Notes under the pieces: generated by a model
Databases searched by the model: none
What the model was told of the DNA's origin: nothing
The model's input: only the letters and a program-made list of their open reading frames with translations
Source of the DNA: Janthinobacterium tructae
GTDB taxonomy: Bacteria; Pseudomonadota; Gammaproteobacteria; Burkholderiales; Burkholderiaceae_D
Reading direction: 5' to 3'
Assembly (NCBI RefSeq): GCF_006517255.1
Contig: NZ_CP041185.1
Coordinates: 2,852,001 to 2,916,000 of the forward strand
Length of the DNA stretch: 64,000 nt
Program-made: the position numbers and the translations under genes
Shown: one piece after another, positions 1-8,537 of the stretch
Position numbering within the stretch: position 1 is the stretch's first letter
Layout of the letters: each line of letters starts with the position of its first letter

Positions 1-465
1 GACGTGGCGATCGAGAAGGAAATGCGGCGCGCCATGCGCACGGGCAGCCCCCTGTCGCTGCTGATGATCGATATTGACCATTTCAAGGATTACAACGACC
101 ATTACGGGCACCAGCAAGGCGACGACTGCCTGATCCGCGTGGCAGCCGAACTGGCCGCCATGCTGCAGCGCCCCACCGACCTGCTGGCACGCTATGGCGG
201 CGAGGAATTTGCCGCCATCTTGCCCGACACGGACGCCGCACAGGCGCTGCGCATGGCCGAGGCGATCCGCGAACGGGCGGCCGAACTGCGCATTGCGCAT
301 GCCAAGACGGACCATGAGGTCAAGCACATTACGGTCAGCATCGGCATCGCCACGCAGCACCCGCAGCAGCAACTGCCCATCTCCGCCCTGATCGGCGCCG
401 CCGACCGGGCCCTGTACCTGGCCAAGGGCGCCGGGCGCAACCGTGTGATGGTACAGCCTCTGTAG
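1..465 (+). CDS. Diguanylate cyclase, C-terminal GGDEF domain (5' end outside window)
   Basis: The reading frame is open from the first base, so the start and any sensor domain lie upstream. The visible part is one GGDEF domain, which makes cyclic di-GMP from two GTP. Seen: the metal-binding stretch MIDIDHFKDYND, the active-site GGEEF, and an RPTD allosteric inhibition site five residues before it, so both catalysis and product inhibition look intact. The domain ends with the usual AADRALYLAKGAGRNRV helix and the protein stops shortly after. The input domain is unknown. Confidence 0.93.
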   Translation, partial: DVAIEKEMRRAMRTGSPLSLLMIDIDHFKDYNDHYGHQQGDDCLIRVAAELAAMLQRPTDLLARYGGEEFAAILPDTDAAQALRMAEAIRERAAELRIAHAKTDHEVKHITVSIGIATQHPQQQLPISALIGAADRALYLAKGAGRNRVMVQPL

Positions 466-677
466 GAAATACAACGCCCGAAAAAGGATTCCTGTAGACA
501 TCTTTACGGCGTGTGCGTAGACTCGTAATTGATTGCAGCAACAACAACAAGAATTTATCTTTGGTATCTATCCATGCGCATGGCCTGCCCATGCGGGACA
601 CGGCCAGGAGCGCTTGTGAATCTCGATCCTCCCTTCAAATCCGGCTTGCCGGGTGCTGGCATGGATAGGGCCATGGT

Positions 678-952
678 CTGCTCTACTGGCTGGACGTGGC
701 CTGGTATGCGCTGAGCGTGTTTTCCAACAGCAGCCAAACAATCTCTTTTTCCTGTTTTTCTTCTTTGCCATCCTGACTTCGTCGTTCCAGCGCGGCTTCG
801 AAGAAGGCGCGCGCGTCCCCCTGGCTCCGGCCGAACTGTTCGCCGGCACCGCCATGTTGGGCGAAACGGACGCGGAACTGTCGCGCCTGCTGCTGCGCGC
901 CACCTTCCTGCTGGCGCCGGACGTGCGCCTGGCCTCGAACACGACACCGTGA
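678..952 (+). pseudogene. Decayed fragment resembling the membrane sensor part of a histidine kinase
   Basis: Two adjacent frames together read like one membrane protein. From 678 the frame gives LLYWLDVAWYALSVFSNSS, and from about 740 a second frame continues FFLFFFFAILTSSFQRGFEEGARV and then a helix AELSRLLLRATFLLA before breaking off at a stop at 950-952. The switch needs a single frameshift near 735-750. From memory, the aromatic membrane helix followed by a SFxxGFEEGARV loop and an LLLRxTFLL helix is seen in N-terminal domains of sensor kinases of this family. No kinase domain follows and no convincing start or ribosome site is present. The stretch 466-677 shows no gene. Homology is recalled, not computed. 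Confidence 0.45.
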
Positions 953-960
953 CAGCGGTA

Positions 961-1482
961 TCAGCGCGGCAGCAGGCTGTGGTCGGCAGGGTTGAGCAGG
1001 AAGCCTTGCAGGATCTCCTGCAGTTGCGGCAGTTGCGCCACATAGGCGGGAATGCCCAGCTGGCGCGCGCCGAAGTAGTGGGCGATGAGGTCGCCCTGCT
1101 GTTCCATGTTGAAGTCGGACAGGACGCCGCCGGCCTGCGCATCGTAGCGGTAGGCGCGCTGCCCGATGTAGCCGCCGCACAGCGCCAGCAGCACGCCATG
1201 CAGCAGCACGCTGTAGCCGAGCTGGTACTGCCACACATGCACCATCTCGTGGATGAAGAACAGCTTGCCGCCGTGGCCTTCGCGGGAAAAATCGTCGCGG
1301 TACTGGGCCGGCATGAAGTGCAGGCTGCCGCGCGGCGTCATCGCCGTGTTCTGGTCCTGCAAGCCGAATGGTAGAAAGGAGCCGCGCACGACGCGCACGC
1401 GCGCATAGTCGATGGCGCCCTGGAAGACGCTGCGGGCCATGGCGGTTTCGCCGATGGTGAGGGGGCGGCGCAAGACTCGCAT
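961..1482 (-). CDS. Small HExxH protein of the Vgr/Rhs-related type
   Basis: A 173-residue protein with the zinc-protease signature HEMVHVWQ (His78, Glu79, His82) and a plausible third ligand Glu127 in NMEQQGDLIAHYF. The N-terminal pattern LTIGETAMARSVF...AIDYARVRVV and AMTPRGSLHF is what databases tend to label 'Vgr-related' or 'type IV secretion protein Rhs'; it also recalls the DUF4157 (eCIS core) metalloprotease fold. No signal peptide; a hydrophobic segment lies near residues 92-104. It stands alone between a decayed fragment and eda, with no secretion genes nearby. The name is a family label; a peptidase role is only inferred from the motif. Confidence 0.72.
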   Translation of the reverse strand: MRVLRRPLTIGETAMARSVFQGAIDYARVRVVRGSFLPFGLQDQNTAMTPRGSLHFMPAQYRDDFSREGHGGKLFFIHEMVHVWQYQLGYSVLLHGVLLALCGGYIGQRAYRYDAQAGGVLSDFNMEQQGDLIAHYFGARQLGIPAYVAQLPQLQEILQGFLLNPADHSLLPR

Positions 1483-1536
1483 AGGAAGAAGAGACGAAAG
1501 CGCGGCAGGCAGGCAAGCCTGCCGCGCCGGTACCGC

Positions 1537-2166
1537 TTACGCCAGGCGAAGACCGCTGGCTGCTTTCGCGATTTCCGTGATGCGGTCCCAGTTGCCGGCC
1601 GCGATCGCATCTTTCGGCGTCAGCCACGAGCCACCCACGCAGGCGACGTTCTTGCATGCCAAAAATTGCGACGCCGTCTCTTGCGAGATGCCGCCCGTCG
1701 GGCAGAAGGTGATGTCCGGCAGCGGGCCGTAGAGGGCGTTGAGCATGCCGATGCCGCCGGCCGGCACGGCCGGGAACAGTTTCAGCTGCTGGAAGCCGTT
1801 TTCACGCGCCGCCATCACTTCGCCTGGCGTCATCACGCCTGGCAGCAGCGGCAGGCCGCTGCTTTTCGCCGCCGCCACCAGGGCCGACGTCAGGCCTGGC
1901 GAGACGCCGAAGACGGCGCCCGCATCGCGCGCCTGGGCGAATTCCTCGGGGCGGGTCAGGGTGCCGACGCCGACGATGGCGCCCGGCACGGCCGACATGG
2001 CGCGGATCGCTTCGAGGCCGTGCTTGGTGCGCAGGGTCACTTCCAGCACGCGGATGCCGCCCGCCACCAGCGCGCGCGCCAGCGGTACGGCGTGTTCAGG
2101 ATCGTCGATCGCAATCACGGGGATCACGCTCGAAGTGCGCATAATTTCCAGTAGTGTCATGGTCAT
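1537..2166 (-). CDS. eda: KDPG aldolase (2-dehydro-3-deoxy-6-phosphogluconate aldolase)
   Basis: Last step of the Entner-Doudoroff pathway: splits KDPG into pyruvate and glyceraldehyde 3-phosphate. The 209-residue length is normal. The Schiff-base lysine is in QLKLFPA, the acid/base glutamate in VLEVTLRT, and the phosphate-binding end in CPTGGIS. It starts 3 bp after the edd stop and must be co-transcribed with it. A purine-rich AGGAAATAAGAG precedes the ATG at 2166; a second ATG two codons in is possible. Confidence 0.97.
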   Translation of the reverse strand: MTMTLLEIMRTSSVIPVIAIDDPEHAVPLARALVAGGIRVLEVTLRTKHGLEAIRAMSAVPGAIVGVGTLTRPEEFAQARDAGAVFGVSPGLTSALVAAAKSSGLPLLPGVMTPGEVMAARENGFQQLKLFPAVPAGGIGMLNALYGPLPDITFCPTGGISQETASQFLACKNVACVGGSWLTPKDAIAAGNWDRITEIAKAASGLRLA

Positions 2167-2169
2167 CTC

Positions 2170-4083
2170 TTATTTCCTAGCCAAAAAGTCTTCATCGGAA
2201 CCCGGTACGGTATCACCGACATTGTCGGCGTCGTGCAAGGCGACGGTGGTGGGAATCGGCGACGGCAGGCCGAAGGTGGTAGCACCCTCTTCCGCCGCGC
2301 TGACGGTGGAACGGAACATGGAAAACAGCTCGCGGCCCATGCCGACGTGGTTCGGCGACAGGTCGGTCGTGACCAGCGAACGGGCGTGCCAGACATCGGC
2401 CGGCACCAGCGCCTCGAGCACGCCGGTAAACGCGTCGAGGCGGATGATGTCGCCGTCGCGCACCAGGCCCAGCGGGCCGCCGGCGAGGATTTCAGGCGAG
2501 ACGTGGATGGCCGCCGGCACCTTGCCCGACGCGCCCGACATGCGGCCATCGGTGACCAGCGCCACGTGGCGACCCGCATCCTGCAGGTTGGCCAGCGCGG
2601 GCGTCAGCGCATGCAGTTCCGGCATGCCGTTGGCGCGCGGGCCCTGGAAGCGCAGCACGGCGACGAAGTCGCGGTCCAGGGTGCCAGCCTTGTAGGCATT
2701 CATGAACTCTTCCTGCGAATTGAACACCAGGGCAGGCGCTTCGACCGTGCGGTGCTGCGGCTTGACGGCCGAAACCTTCATCACGGCGCGACCCAGGTTG
2801 CCTGCGACGAGGACCATGCCGCCGTCCGGCGCGAACGGGTTCGACGCCGGGCGCAGCACGTTTTCGTCGGCGCTGGCGGCCGGTGCGTCTTTCCAGAAGA
2901 CCTTGCCGTCTTCGCCGAGGAACGGTTCCATGCAGTGCGCGCGCAAGCCGTGGCCCAGGATGGTGTTGACGTCCTCGTGCAGCAGGCCCGCATCGAGCAG
3001 TTCGCGGATCAGGTAACCGGTGCCGCCGGCCGCGTGGAAATGGTTCACGTCGGCGTCGCCGTTCGGGTAGATGCGCGTGAGCATCGGTACGATGGCCGAC
3101 AGTTCATTGAAATCGTTCCAGTCGATGACGATGCCGGCCGCCTTGGCGATGGCCACCAGGTGCAAGGTGTGGTTGGTCGAACCGCCCGTGGCCAGCAAGC
3201 CCACGACGGCGTTGACGATACATTTCTCGTCGACGATATGGCCGACTGGCAAGTAATTGGTGCTTTGCGCCGTGATGCCGGCAGCGCGCTGGGCGGCAGC
3301 TTTGGTCAGCGCATCGCGCAGCGGCGTATTCGGCGTGATGAAGGCGGCGCCCGGCAAGTGCAAGCCCATCACTTCCATCAGCATCTGGTTGCTGTTTGCG
3401 GTACCGTAGAAGGTACAGGTACCGGCGCCATGATAGGCTTTCGATTCACCTTCGAGCAAGTCTTCGCGCGTGGCCTTGCCTTGTGCATACAGCTGGCGCA
3501 CCTTGGCTTTTTCCTGGTTCGACAGACCCGACGTCATCGGACCGGCCGGCACGAAGACGGCGGGCAAGTGGCCGAAGTGCAGCGCGCCGATCAACAGGCC
3601 CGGCACGATCTTGTCGCACACGCCCAGGTACAGGGCCGCATCGAACATATTGTGCGACAGCGCCACGGCCGTCGACATGGCGATGGTGTCGCGCGAGAAC
3701 AGCGACAGTTCCATGCCTGGCTGGCCTTGCGTCACGCCATCGCACATGGCAGGCACGCCACCGGCGAACTGGGCTACAGCGCCCACTTCGCGCACGGCTT
3801 GCTTGATGATCTGCGGGAAGCCTTCGAACGGCTGGTGCGCCGACAGCATGTCGTTGTATGAAGAAACGATGGCCACGGACGGCTTCTTGTATTCTTTCAG
3901 CGACAGCTTGTCGTTGACGGGAAAGGCGGCAAAGCCGTGCGCCAGATTGGTGCACGACAGGGCGCCGCGCTGCACGCCCTGGATGCGGGCCGCATCCAGA
4001 TGCGCCAGGTAGGCGCCGCGCGATGGCCGGCTGCGCGCGATGATGCGCGCTGTTACGGATTCGACTACTGGATGCAGCGCCAT
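2170..4083 (-). CDS. edd: 6-phosphogluconate dehydratase
   Basis: Converts 6-phosphogluconate to KDPG in the Entner-Doudoroff pathway. Member of the IlvD/Edd iron-sulfur dehydratase family; visible family blocks are [31 protein letters not shown] and [19 protein letters not shown]. The frame stays open upstream, but the ATG at 4083 ([14 protein letters not shown]) follows an AAGGAAAT and matches the usual N-terminus, giving 637 residues, slightly longer than the E. coli enzyme. A HexR-like operator lies 28-43 bp upstream of this start. First gene of edd-eda. Confidence 0.96.
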   Translation of the reverse strand: MALHPVVESVTARIIARSRPSRGAYLAHLDAARIQGVQRGALSCTNLAHGFAAFPVNDKLSLKEYKKPSVAIVSSYNDMLSAHQPFEGFPQIIKQAVREVGAVAQFAGGVPAMCDGVTQGQPGMELSLFSRDTIAMSTAVALSHNMFDAALYLGVCDKIVPGLLIGALHFGHLPAVFVPAGPMTSGLSNQEKAKVRQLYAQGKATREDLLEGESKAYHGAGTCTFYGTANSNQMLMEVMGLHLPGAAFITPNTPLRDALTKAAAQRAAGITAQSTNYLPVGHIVDEKCIVNAVVGLLATGGSTNHTLHLVAIAKAAGIVIDWNDFNELSAIVPMLTRIYPNGDADVNHFHAAGGTGYLIRELLDAGLLHEDVNTILGHGLRAHCMEPFLGEDGKVFWKDAPAASADENVLRPASNPFAPDGGMVLVAGNLGRAVMKVSAVKPQHRTVEAPALVFNSQEEFMNAYKAGTLDRDFVAVLRFQGPRANGMPELHALTPALANLQDAGRHVALVTDGRMSGASGKVPAAIHVSPEILAGGPLGLVRDGDIIRLDAFTGVLEALVPADVWHARSLVTTDLSPNHVGMGRELFSMFRSTVSAAEEGATTFGLPSPIPTTVALHDADNVGDTVPGSDEDFLARK

Positions 4084-4110
4084 ATGGATTTCCTTAAAAA
4101 TGAGTATTTC

Positions 4111-4126
4111 GTGAAATTTTACTACA
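4111..4126 (-). promoter_or_regulatory. HexR-type operator in front of edd
   Basis: On the minus strand this reads TGTAGTAAAATTTCAC, close to the pseudopalindromic HexR box (TGTAnTnnAATTnCA). It begins just after a TATTTT that could be the edd minus-10 box, so binding there would block edd-eda. Its near copies before pgi and zwf support it as a real site. The regulator is encoded at 10188-11042. Confidence 0.75.
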
Positions 4127-4302
4127 AAATAGTGAAGTAGAAGCACTCTTGCATGGGCCAACAACAGAAATATGCCACAAATTGCGGCGCATCAAAGCCA
4201 AGCCAGGCAATATCGCGTATCCGCAGCGGCCAACAGATCCCTTGTATGTGCCTGCTGCAATCGCTAAAAAAAGCACAACAAAATCGGCTTCACTTCACAA
4301 AC

Positions 4303-4317
4303 TGTAGTGAAATTACG
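4303..4317 (+). promoter_or_regulatory. HexR-type operator in front of pgi
   Basis: TGTAGTGAAATTACG, the most symmetric of the four HexR-like boxes in the window. It lies just upstream of a TATTAT (4329-4334) that would serve as minus-10 for pgi, so the box covers the expected minus-35 area. The 336 bp gap 4084-4419 between edd and pgi holds only this divergent control region. Confidence 0.78.
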
Positions 4318-4419
4318 TTTTTGTGATGTATTATTCTCATACCAACGCCGGATCCGCTGTTCGCCACGCCGAACACACCGCGCTCCCTTCAACCGAGACA
4401 AGCACCCAAGCCGACCGCC

Positions 4420-6084
4420 ATGCGCCAGCCAGCACCTACTCCTGCCATCACCGCCACCGCCAGTTTCCAGTCCCTGCAAGCGCACAGCGCCAGCCTGCGC
4501 GAAGTGCATCTGCGCCAGCTGTTCGCTCTTGACCCCGCACGTTTCTCGACGATGACGGTCGATGCTGCCGGCCTGCTGCTCGATTACTCGAAGAACCGTG
4601 TCGACGCCACCGCCATGACGCTGCTGATGGACCTGGCGCGCGAACGCGGCGTGGAAGCGCAGCGCGAAGCCATGTTCACTGGCGAGAAAATCAATCTTAC
4701 CGAACATCGGGCTGTTCTGCATACCGCCTTGCGCGCGCCACGCGGCACGAAGCTGGTGGTCGATGGCCAGGATATCGATGCCGACGTGCAAGATGTGCTG
4801 CAACGCGTGAAGGCGTTTACGGACAAGGTACGCAATGGCAGCTGGCTCGGCTACACGGGCAAGCCAATCTGCGACATCGTCAACATCGGCATCGGCGGCT
4901 CGGACCTGGGTCCGAAAATGGCTTGCCTGGCGCTGCGCTCGTATGCCAATCCGGGCCTGGAAATGCATTTTGTGTCCAACGTCGACGGGCACGACATGGA
5001 AGCGACCCTGTCCAAGGTCGATCCGGAAACGACCCTGTTCATCGTGGCCTCGAAAACCTTCGTCACCGCTGAAACCATGCTTAACGCCAACACGGCGCGT
5101 GCCTGGTTCCTGCTCGAAGGCGAAGAAAAGGACCTGGCGCAGCACTTCGTGGCCGTCTCGACCAACACGCAAGCCATCGTCGACTTCGGCATTTCGCCGG
5201 ACAATATGTTCCCGTTCTGGGACTGGGTCGGTGGCCGCTATTCCGTCTGGTCGTCGATCGGCCTGGCCGTGGCGCTGTCCGTGGGTTTTGAATACTTCAG
5301 CGATTTCCTCGCCGGCGCGCATGCGATGGACCAGCACTTCCGCCAGGCCCCGCTGGAACAGAACATGCCCGTGGTGCTGGCCATGGTGGGCTTCTGGAAC
5401 CGCCAGTTCCTCGATTGCGGCTCCGTTTCCATCGCGCCCTACCACCAGGATCTGAGCCGCTTCGCCGCCTATTTGCAACAGCTGGACATGGAAAGCAATG
5501 GCAAGCGCGTCACCAAGGATGGCGTGCCCGTCGACGTGCCCACCGGCCCCGTCATCTGGGGTGATTGCGGCACGAATGCGCAGCACGCGTATTTCCAGCT
5601 GCTGCACCAGGGAAGCGATATTACCCCCATCGACTTCATCGCCGCCCTGCGCGCCACGCACGATTTGCCGGGCCACCACGACGCCCTGCTGGCCAACTGC
5701 TTCGCCCAGTCGGAAGCCTTCATGACGGGCAAGACGGGCGAAGAAGTGCGCGCCGACCTGCAGGCGCAAGGCTTGCCGGAAAGCGAAATCGAGGCACTGG
5801 TGCCGCACAAGACCTTCCCCGGCAACCGTCCCAGCAACACCATTTTGATGGACCAGCTGACCCCGACCACCCTCGGCGCCCTGATCGCGCTGTACGAACA
5901 CAAGACCTTTGTGCAGGGCGTCTTGTGGAACGTCAACAGTTTTGATCAGTGGGGCGTGGAACTGGGCAAGGTGCTGGCGAAGAAAATCCAGGCCGAACTG
6001 ACGGGCGAAGCCCGTCCCGACCACCACGACAGCTCGACCAATGGCTTGATTGCCCTGGCGAAAGCCGCCAAAGCGGCGTATTAA
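4420..6084 (+). CDS. pgi: Glucose-6-phosphate isomerase
   Basis: Interconverts glucose 6-phosphate and fructose 6-phosphate, letting fructose 6-phosphate re-enter the Entner-Doudoroff route. Full length (554 residues). Family motifs: IGIGGSDLGPKM for the sugar-phosphate pocket, SKTFVTAETM, DLSRFAAYLQQLDMESNGK, and NSFDQWGVELGK near the end. The stretch that is GEPGTNGQHA in E. coli and human enzymes reads GDCGTNAQHA here, so the catalytic glutamate position carries aspartate. The ATG at 4420 gives the expected N-terminus. Divergent from edd and 14 bp before the lactonase gene, with which it probably forms an operon. Confidence 0.96.
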   Translation: MRQPAPTPAITATASFQSLQAHSASLREVHLRQLFALDPARFSTMTVDAAGLLLDYSKNRVDATAMTLLMDLARERGVEAQREAMFTGEKINLTEHRAVLHTALRAPRGTKLVVDGQDIDADVQDVLQRVKAFTDKVRNGSWLGYTGKPICDIVNIGIGGSDLGPKMACLALRSYANPGLEMHFVSNVDGHDMEATLSKVDPETTLFIVASKTFVTAETMLNANTARAWFLLEGEEKDLAQHFVAVSTNTQAIVDFGISPDNMFPFWDWVGGRYSVWSSIGLAVALSVGFEYFSDFLAGAHAMDQHFRQAPLEQNMPVVLAMVGFWNRQFLDCGSVSIAPYHQDLSRFAAYLQQLDMESNGKRVTKDGVPVDVPTGPVIWGDCGTNAQHAYFQLLHQGSDITPIDFIAALRATHDLPGHHDALLANCFAQSEAFMTGKTGEEVRADLQAQGLPESEIEALVPHKTFPGNRPSNTILMDQLTPTTLGALIALYEHKTFVQGVLWNVNSFDQWGVELGKVLAKKIQAELTGEARPDHHDSSTNGLIALAKAAKAAY

Positions 6085-6098
6085 TTTAATTGAGGTTT

Positions 6099-6995
6099 AT
6101 GAATATTTACGAAATCAAAGTAGTCAGCGACAAGCCCATGCAAGTGGGCGAATGCCCGCTATGGCATGGCAAGGAAGCGGCCCTGTACTGGGTCGACATC
6201 GATGGCCGCGCCGTGCACCGTTTGCACCCGGCCAGCGGCAAGCATGAACAGTGGAGCATGCCGACGGAACCATCGGCGCTGGCCATCAACGCCGGCGGCG
6301 GCCTGATCGTGGCCTTGCGCAGCGGCTTTGCCCACCTCGACACGAAGACGGGCAGCCTGGCGGAAATCGCCGCGGCACCGTTCGATATGGCCACCACGCG
6401 CTTCAACGATGGCAAGGTCGACCCTGCCGGCCGCTTCTGGGTCGGCACGATTTTCGAGCCGCGCAGCGCCGATGCGGCGGAAATGTTCGTGCTGGAAAAG
6501 GGACAAGTACGCAAGGTCTGGTCCGGTGGCATGACGGTATCGAATGGCCTGGGCTTTTCCCCGGACGGGCGCACCATGTACCACGCCGATACCACCACGC
6601 ACCGCATCGACCGCTTTGATTTCGACGCGGCCACGGGAACCATTTCCGAGCCACAGCCATTCCAGCGCTTTTCCACGGACAAGAAAGCCTTTGATTACGG
6701 CGGACGCCCGGACGGCGCGGCCGTCGACAGCGAAGGCAATTACTGGTCGGCCATGTTTGAAGGCGGCAAGATTTTACGCTTCGCCCCCGATGGCCATCTG
6801 CTCGGTGAAATTACCGTGCCCGTACGCTGCCCCACCATGCTGACGTTTGGCGGCCCCGACCTGCGCACCTTGTACATCACCAGCGCCAGCCACAACCGTT
6901 CCGCCGCCGAACTCGCCGACCACCCGTTGAGCGGCCACGTGCTGTCCGTGCGCGTGGACGTGGCGGGCCAGCCGGAAACGCCGTACCAGGCGTAA
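6099..6995 (+). CDS. SMP-30/gluconolactonase family sugar lactonase
   Basis: Six-bladed beta-propeller lactonase of the SMP-30/regucalcin family, opening sugar lactones such as glucono-1,5-lactone with a divalent metal. The metal and substrate residues sit almost exactly as in SMP-30: Glu18 (GECPLW), Arg101 and Asn103 (RFNDGK), Asn149 (VSNGLGFSPDG) and Asp205 (RPDGAAVD). The ATG at 6099 has TTGAGG 5 bp upstream and gives 298 residues. It is 14 bp downstream of pgi, inside the HexR block, suggesting a role at the gluconate or phosphogluconate entry. Exact substrate unknown; no pgl family gene is present in the window. Confidence 0.88.
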   Translation: MNIYEIKVVSDKPMQVGECPLWHGKEAALYWVDIDGRAVHRLHPASGKHEQWSMPTEPSALAINAGGGLIVALRSGFAHLDTKTGSLAEIAAAPFDMATTRFNDGKVDPAGRFWVGTIFEPRSADAAEMFVLEKGQVRKVWSGGMTVSNGLGFSPDGRTMYHADTTTHRIDRFDFDAATGTISEPQPFQRFSTDKKAFDYGGRPDGAAVDSEGNYWSAMFEGGKILRFAPDGHLLGEITVPVRCPTMLTFGGPDLRTLYITSASHNRSAAELADHPLSGHVLSVRVDVAGQPETPYQA

Positions 6996-7009
6996 CACGG
7001 CCAGGCATG

Positions 7010-7047
7010 AAAAAGCGCCAGCACCCGCGAGGGTCCGGCGCTTTTTT
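7010..7047 (+). terminator. Rho-independent terminator after the lactonase gene
   Basis: AAAAAGCGCC ... GGCGCTTTTTT hairpin with a long T run, 15 bp past the stop codon. Ends the pgi-lactonase unit and, read on the other strand, can also stop cheV transcription. Confidence 0.85.
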
Positions 7048-7057
7048 AACGCTCACG

Positions 7058-7126
7058 TAGGTCGGATTAGCGGGGCAAGGCCCCGCGTAATCCGACAACA
7101 GTGTTGGCCATGGTGGCGTCGGATTA
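7058..7126. repeat. REP-like palindrome plus a truncated second copy
   Basis: GTCGGATTA (7061-7069) pairs with TAATCCGAC (7088-7096), with an inner GCGGGGC/GCCCCGC stem. A second half unit GTCGGATTA (7118-7126) follows 22 bp later and its last three bases are the cheV stop codon. GTCGGATTA...TAATCCGAC elements are, from general knowledge, widespread extragenic repeats in proteobacteria. Copy number in this genome cannot be judged from one window. Confidence 0.65.
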
Positions 7127-8077
7127 CCGCGCCAGCACTTTGCGGATGGTGTCAGCCAGTTCCGCTGCCACGAATTTCGCCACATAACCATCGGCCCCCA
7201 CGCCCTTGACATGGTCTTCGTTGGTCGAGCCCGTCAGCGACGAGTGGATCACCACGGGGATGTTGGCGAAGCGGCCATCGTTCTTGATGTTACGCGTGAG
7301 TGTAAAACCATCCATTTCCGGCATTTCCAGGTCGGTCAGCACCAGCGCGACCTTGTCTTTCGCCGTCTTGCCTTCGGTCGCCGCCTGGGCCGAGATCGCC
7401 TGCAGGCGTTCCCACGCTTCCTTGCCCGTCTTGGTCATGATGAAGGGCACGCCCATCGCTTCGAGGCCCTTCTCGATCAGCGAGCGGGCCAGCGAGGAAT
7501 CGTCGGCCGCGAGGATCACGGCGCCGGCAGGCAAGCGCACTTGCGGGCCGATACTGTTCTTGTCCACGTCCGGGTCGCCCGACGGCAGCACGTCGCGCAG
7601 GATTTGCTCCACGTCGAGCACTTGCGCCAGGCGCGTCTTGTCCGTGTCGCCATCGAGGCGCGCGATGCTGGTGACGAGGCCGCCACCGACGCTCGATTCG
7701 GCCGACAGCACCTGATTCCATTCCAGGCGCACGATTTCATCGACCTCTTCCACGGCAAACGCCTGTGTCGAGCGGGCAAATTCGGTCACCATCAGGATCT
7801 TCAAGCCGCTGCTCTTGCAACCGACCGCCATCGGCAAGTCGATCACGGGGACGATCTGGCCGCGGATATTGACCACGCCCAGCATGTGCGGGTGCGACCC
7901 GGCCACCGCCGTAATGGCCGGCATCTCCATGATTTCGCGTACCTTGAACACATTGATGCCGAACAGTTCGCGGCTGGTCGAGTGATCGCTGGTGCCCAGC
8001 TTGAACAGGAACAGTTCGAATTTGTTGTTGCCTGTCAGGCTGGTGCGTTCATCGACATCTTGCTGCATTGAATTCAT
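7124..8077 (-). CDS. cheV: Chemotaxis coupling/receiver protein CheV
   Basis: 317 residues: a CheW-like coupling domain (about 20-165, with VREIMEMPAITAV and GVVNIRGQIVPVIDL) followed by a response-regulator receiver (about 186-317) whose phosphorylation site is Asp249 in LTDLEMPEMDG and whose acidic pocket is ADD at 191-193. It links chemoreceptors to CheA and acts as a phosphate-tunable coupler or sink. It is a single gene between the pgi and zwf units, with no other che genes nearby; a chemoreceptor gene follows at 12366. Its stop codon lies inside a repeat half unit. Confidence 0.94.
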   Translation of the reverse strand: MNSMQQDVDERTSLTGNNKFELFLFKLGTSDHSTSRELFGINVFKVREIMEMPAITAVAGSHPHMLGVVNIRGQIVPVIDLPMAVGCKSSGLKILMVTEFARSTQAFAVEEVDEIVRLEWNQVLSAESSVGGGLVTSIARLDGDTDKTRLAQVLDVEQILRDVLPSGDPDVDKNSIGPQVRLPAGAVILAADDSSLARSLIEKGLEAMGVPFIMTKTGKEAWERLQAISAQAATEGKTAKDKVALVLTDLEMPEMDGFTLTRNIKNDGRFANIPVVIHSSLTGSTNEDHVKGVGADGYVAKFVAAELADTIRKVLAR

Positions 8078-8494
8078 TGTGTCCCCTTAAGCCGTCTTGT
8101 AAAGTTAAGTCTGCCTACCCGTGATGCTGCGAACAGTGCGGACTGCACGTCGCACAGACGTCGGATGGCGGGTTCGGGGCATGGCCGGCGCTAACGGTGC
8201 AGTGTAGTACAACCAATAGTTGCTATCGATTTCAGCTTGAATTATACGTTTTTTTACTTTCCTTAAAGCTACTTTACGCTGCTATCGGCGATCCTGACAG
8301 CATTTCTTGATTTGCTTGTTGCTACAGCGCAAATGATGACGGAGAGAACTGAAAATTTCCCTGGCAACCATGGTTGCTTTGAAAAGCCCTGCGCCAAGCG
8401 TGACGGCGTACCTGCGCCAGCGAACGGCATATAATGGTCTCGCCAGCACTGCCTGCCAGCATACCGGGCAAAACTGCGACGCCGATGAATGGAA
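8078..8494. other. Intergenic region between cheV and the zwf control region
   Basis: About 417 bp between divergent cheV and zwf. It is AT-richer than its surroundings (for example ACGTTTTTTTACTTTCC around 8247-8263). A short minus-strand frame at 8269-8514 has no recognisable features and overlaps the zwf operators, so I do not call it a gene. The region presumably carries the cheV promoter; I could not fix its boxes and saw no good sigma-28 site. Confidence 0.5.
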
Positions 8495-8508
8495 TGTAGT
8501 AAAATTTC
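8495..8508 (+). promoter_or_regulatory. HexR-type operator 1 upstream of zwf
   Basis: TGTAGTAAAATTTC, the same first 14 bases as the edd box read on its coding strand. It ends immediately before a candidate minus-35 box (TTGCAA, 8509-8514). Confidence 0.75.
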
Positions 8509-8537
8509 TTGCAATTGCCGGTTCTACGTAGTAAATT
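8509..8537 (+). promoter_or_regulatory. Candidate sigma-70 promoter of zwf
   Basis: TTGCAA (8509-8514), 17 bp spacer, TAAATT (8532-8537), about 90 bp upstream of the zwf ATG. One HexR-like box abuts the minus-35 and another covers the minus-10, which is the arrangement expected of a repressed promoter. Confidence 0.55.

Noticed and set aside
529..714. A 61-codon plus-strand frame
   Set aside because: Runs through the decayed fragment in a different frame and has no family resemblance.
2233..3861. A 542-codon plus-strand frame
   Set aside because: Antisense shadow of edd with no domain features.
4264..6027. A 587-codon minus-strand frame
   Set aside because: Antisense shadow of pgi; composition typical of a reverse frame.
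8269..8514. An 81-codon minus-strand frame in the cheV-zwf gap
   Set aside because: No recognisable features or ribosome site, and it overlaps the zwf operators.
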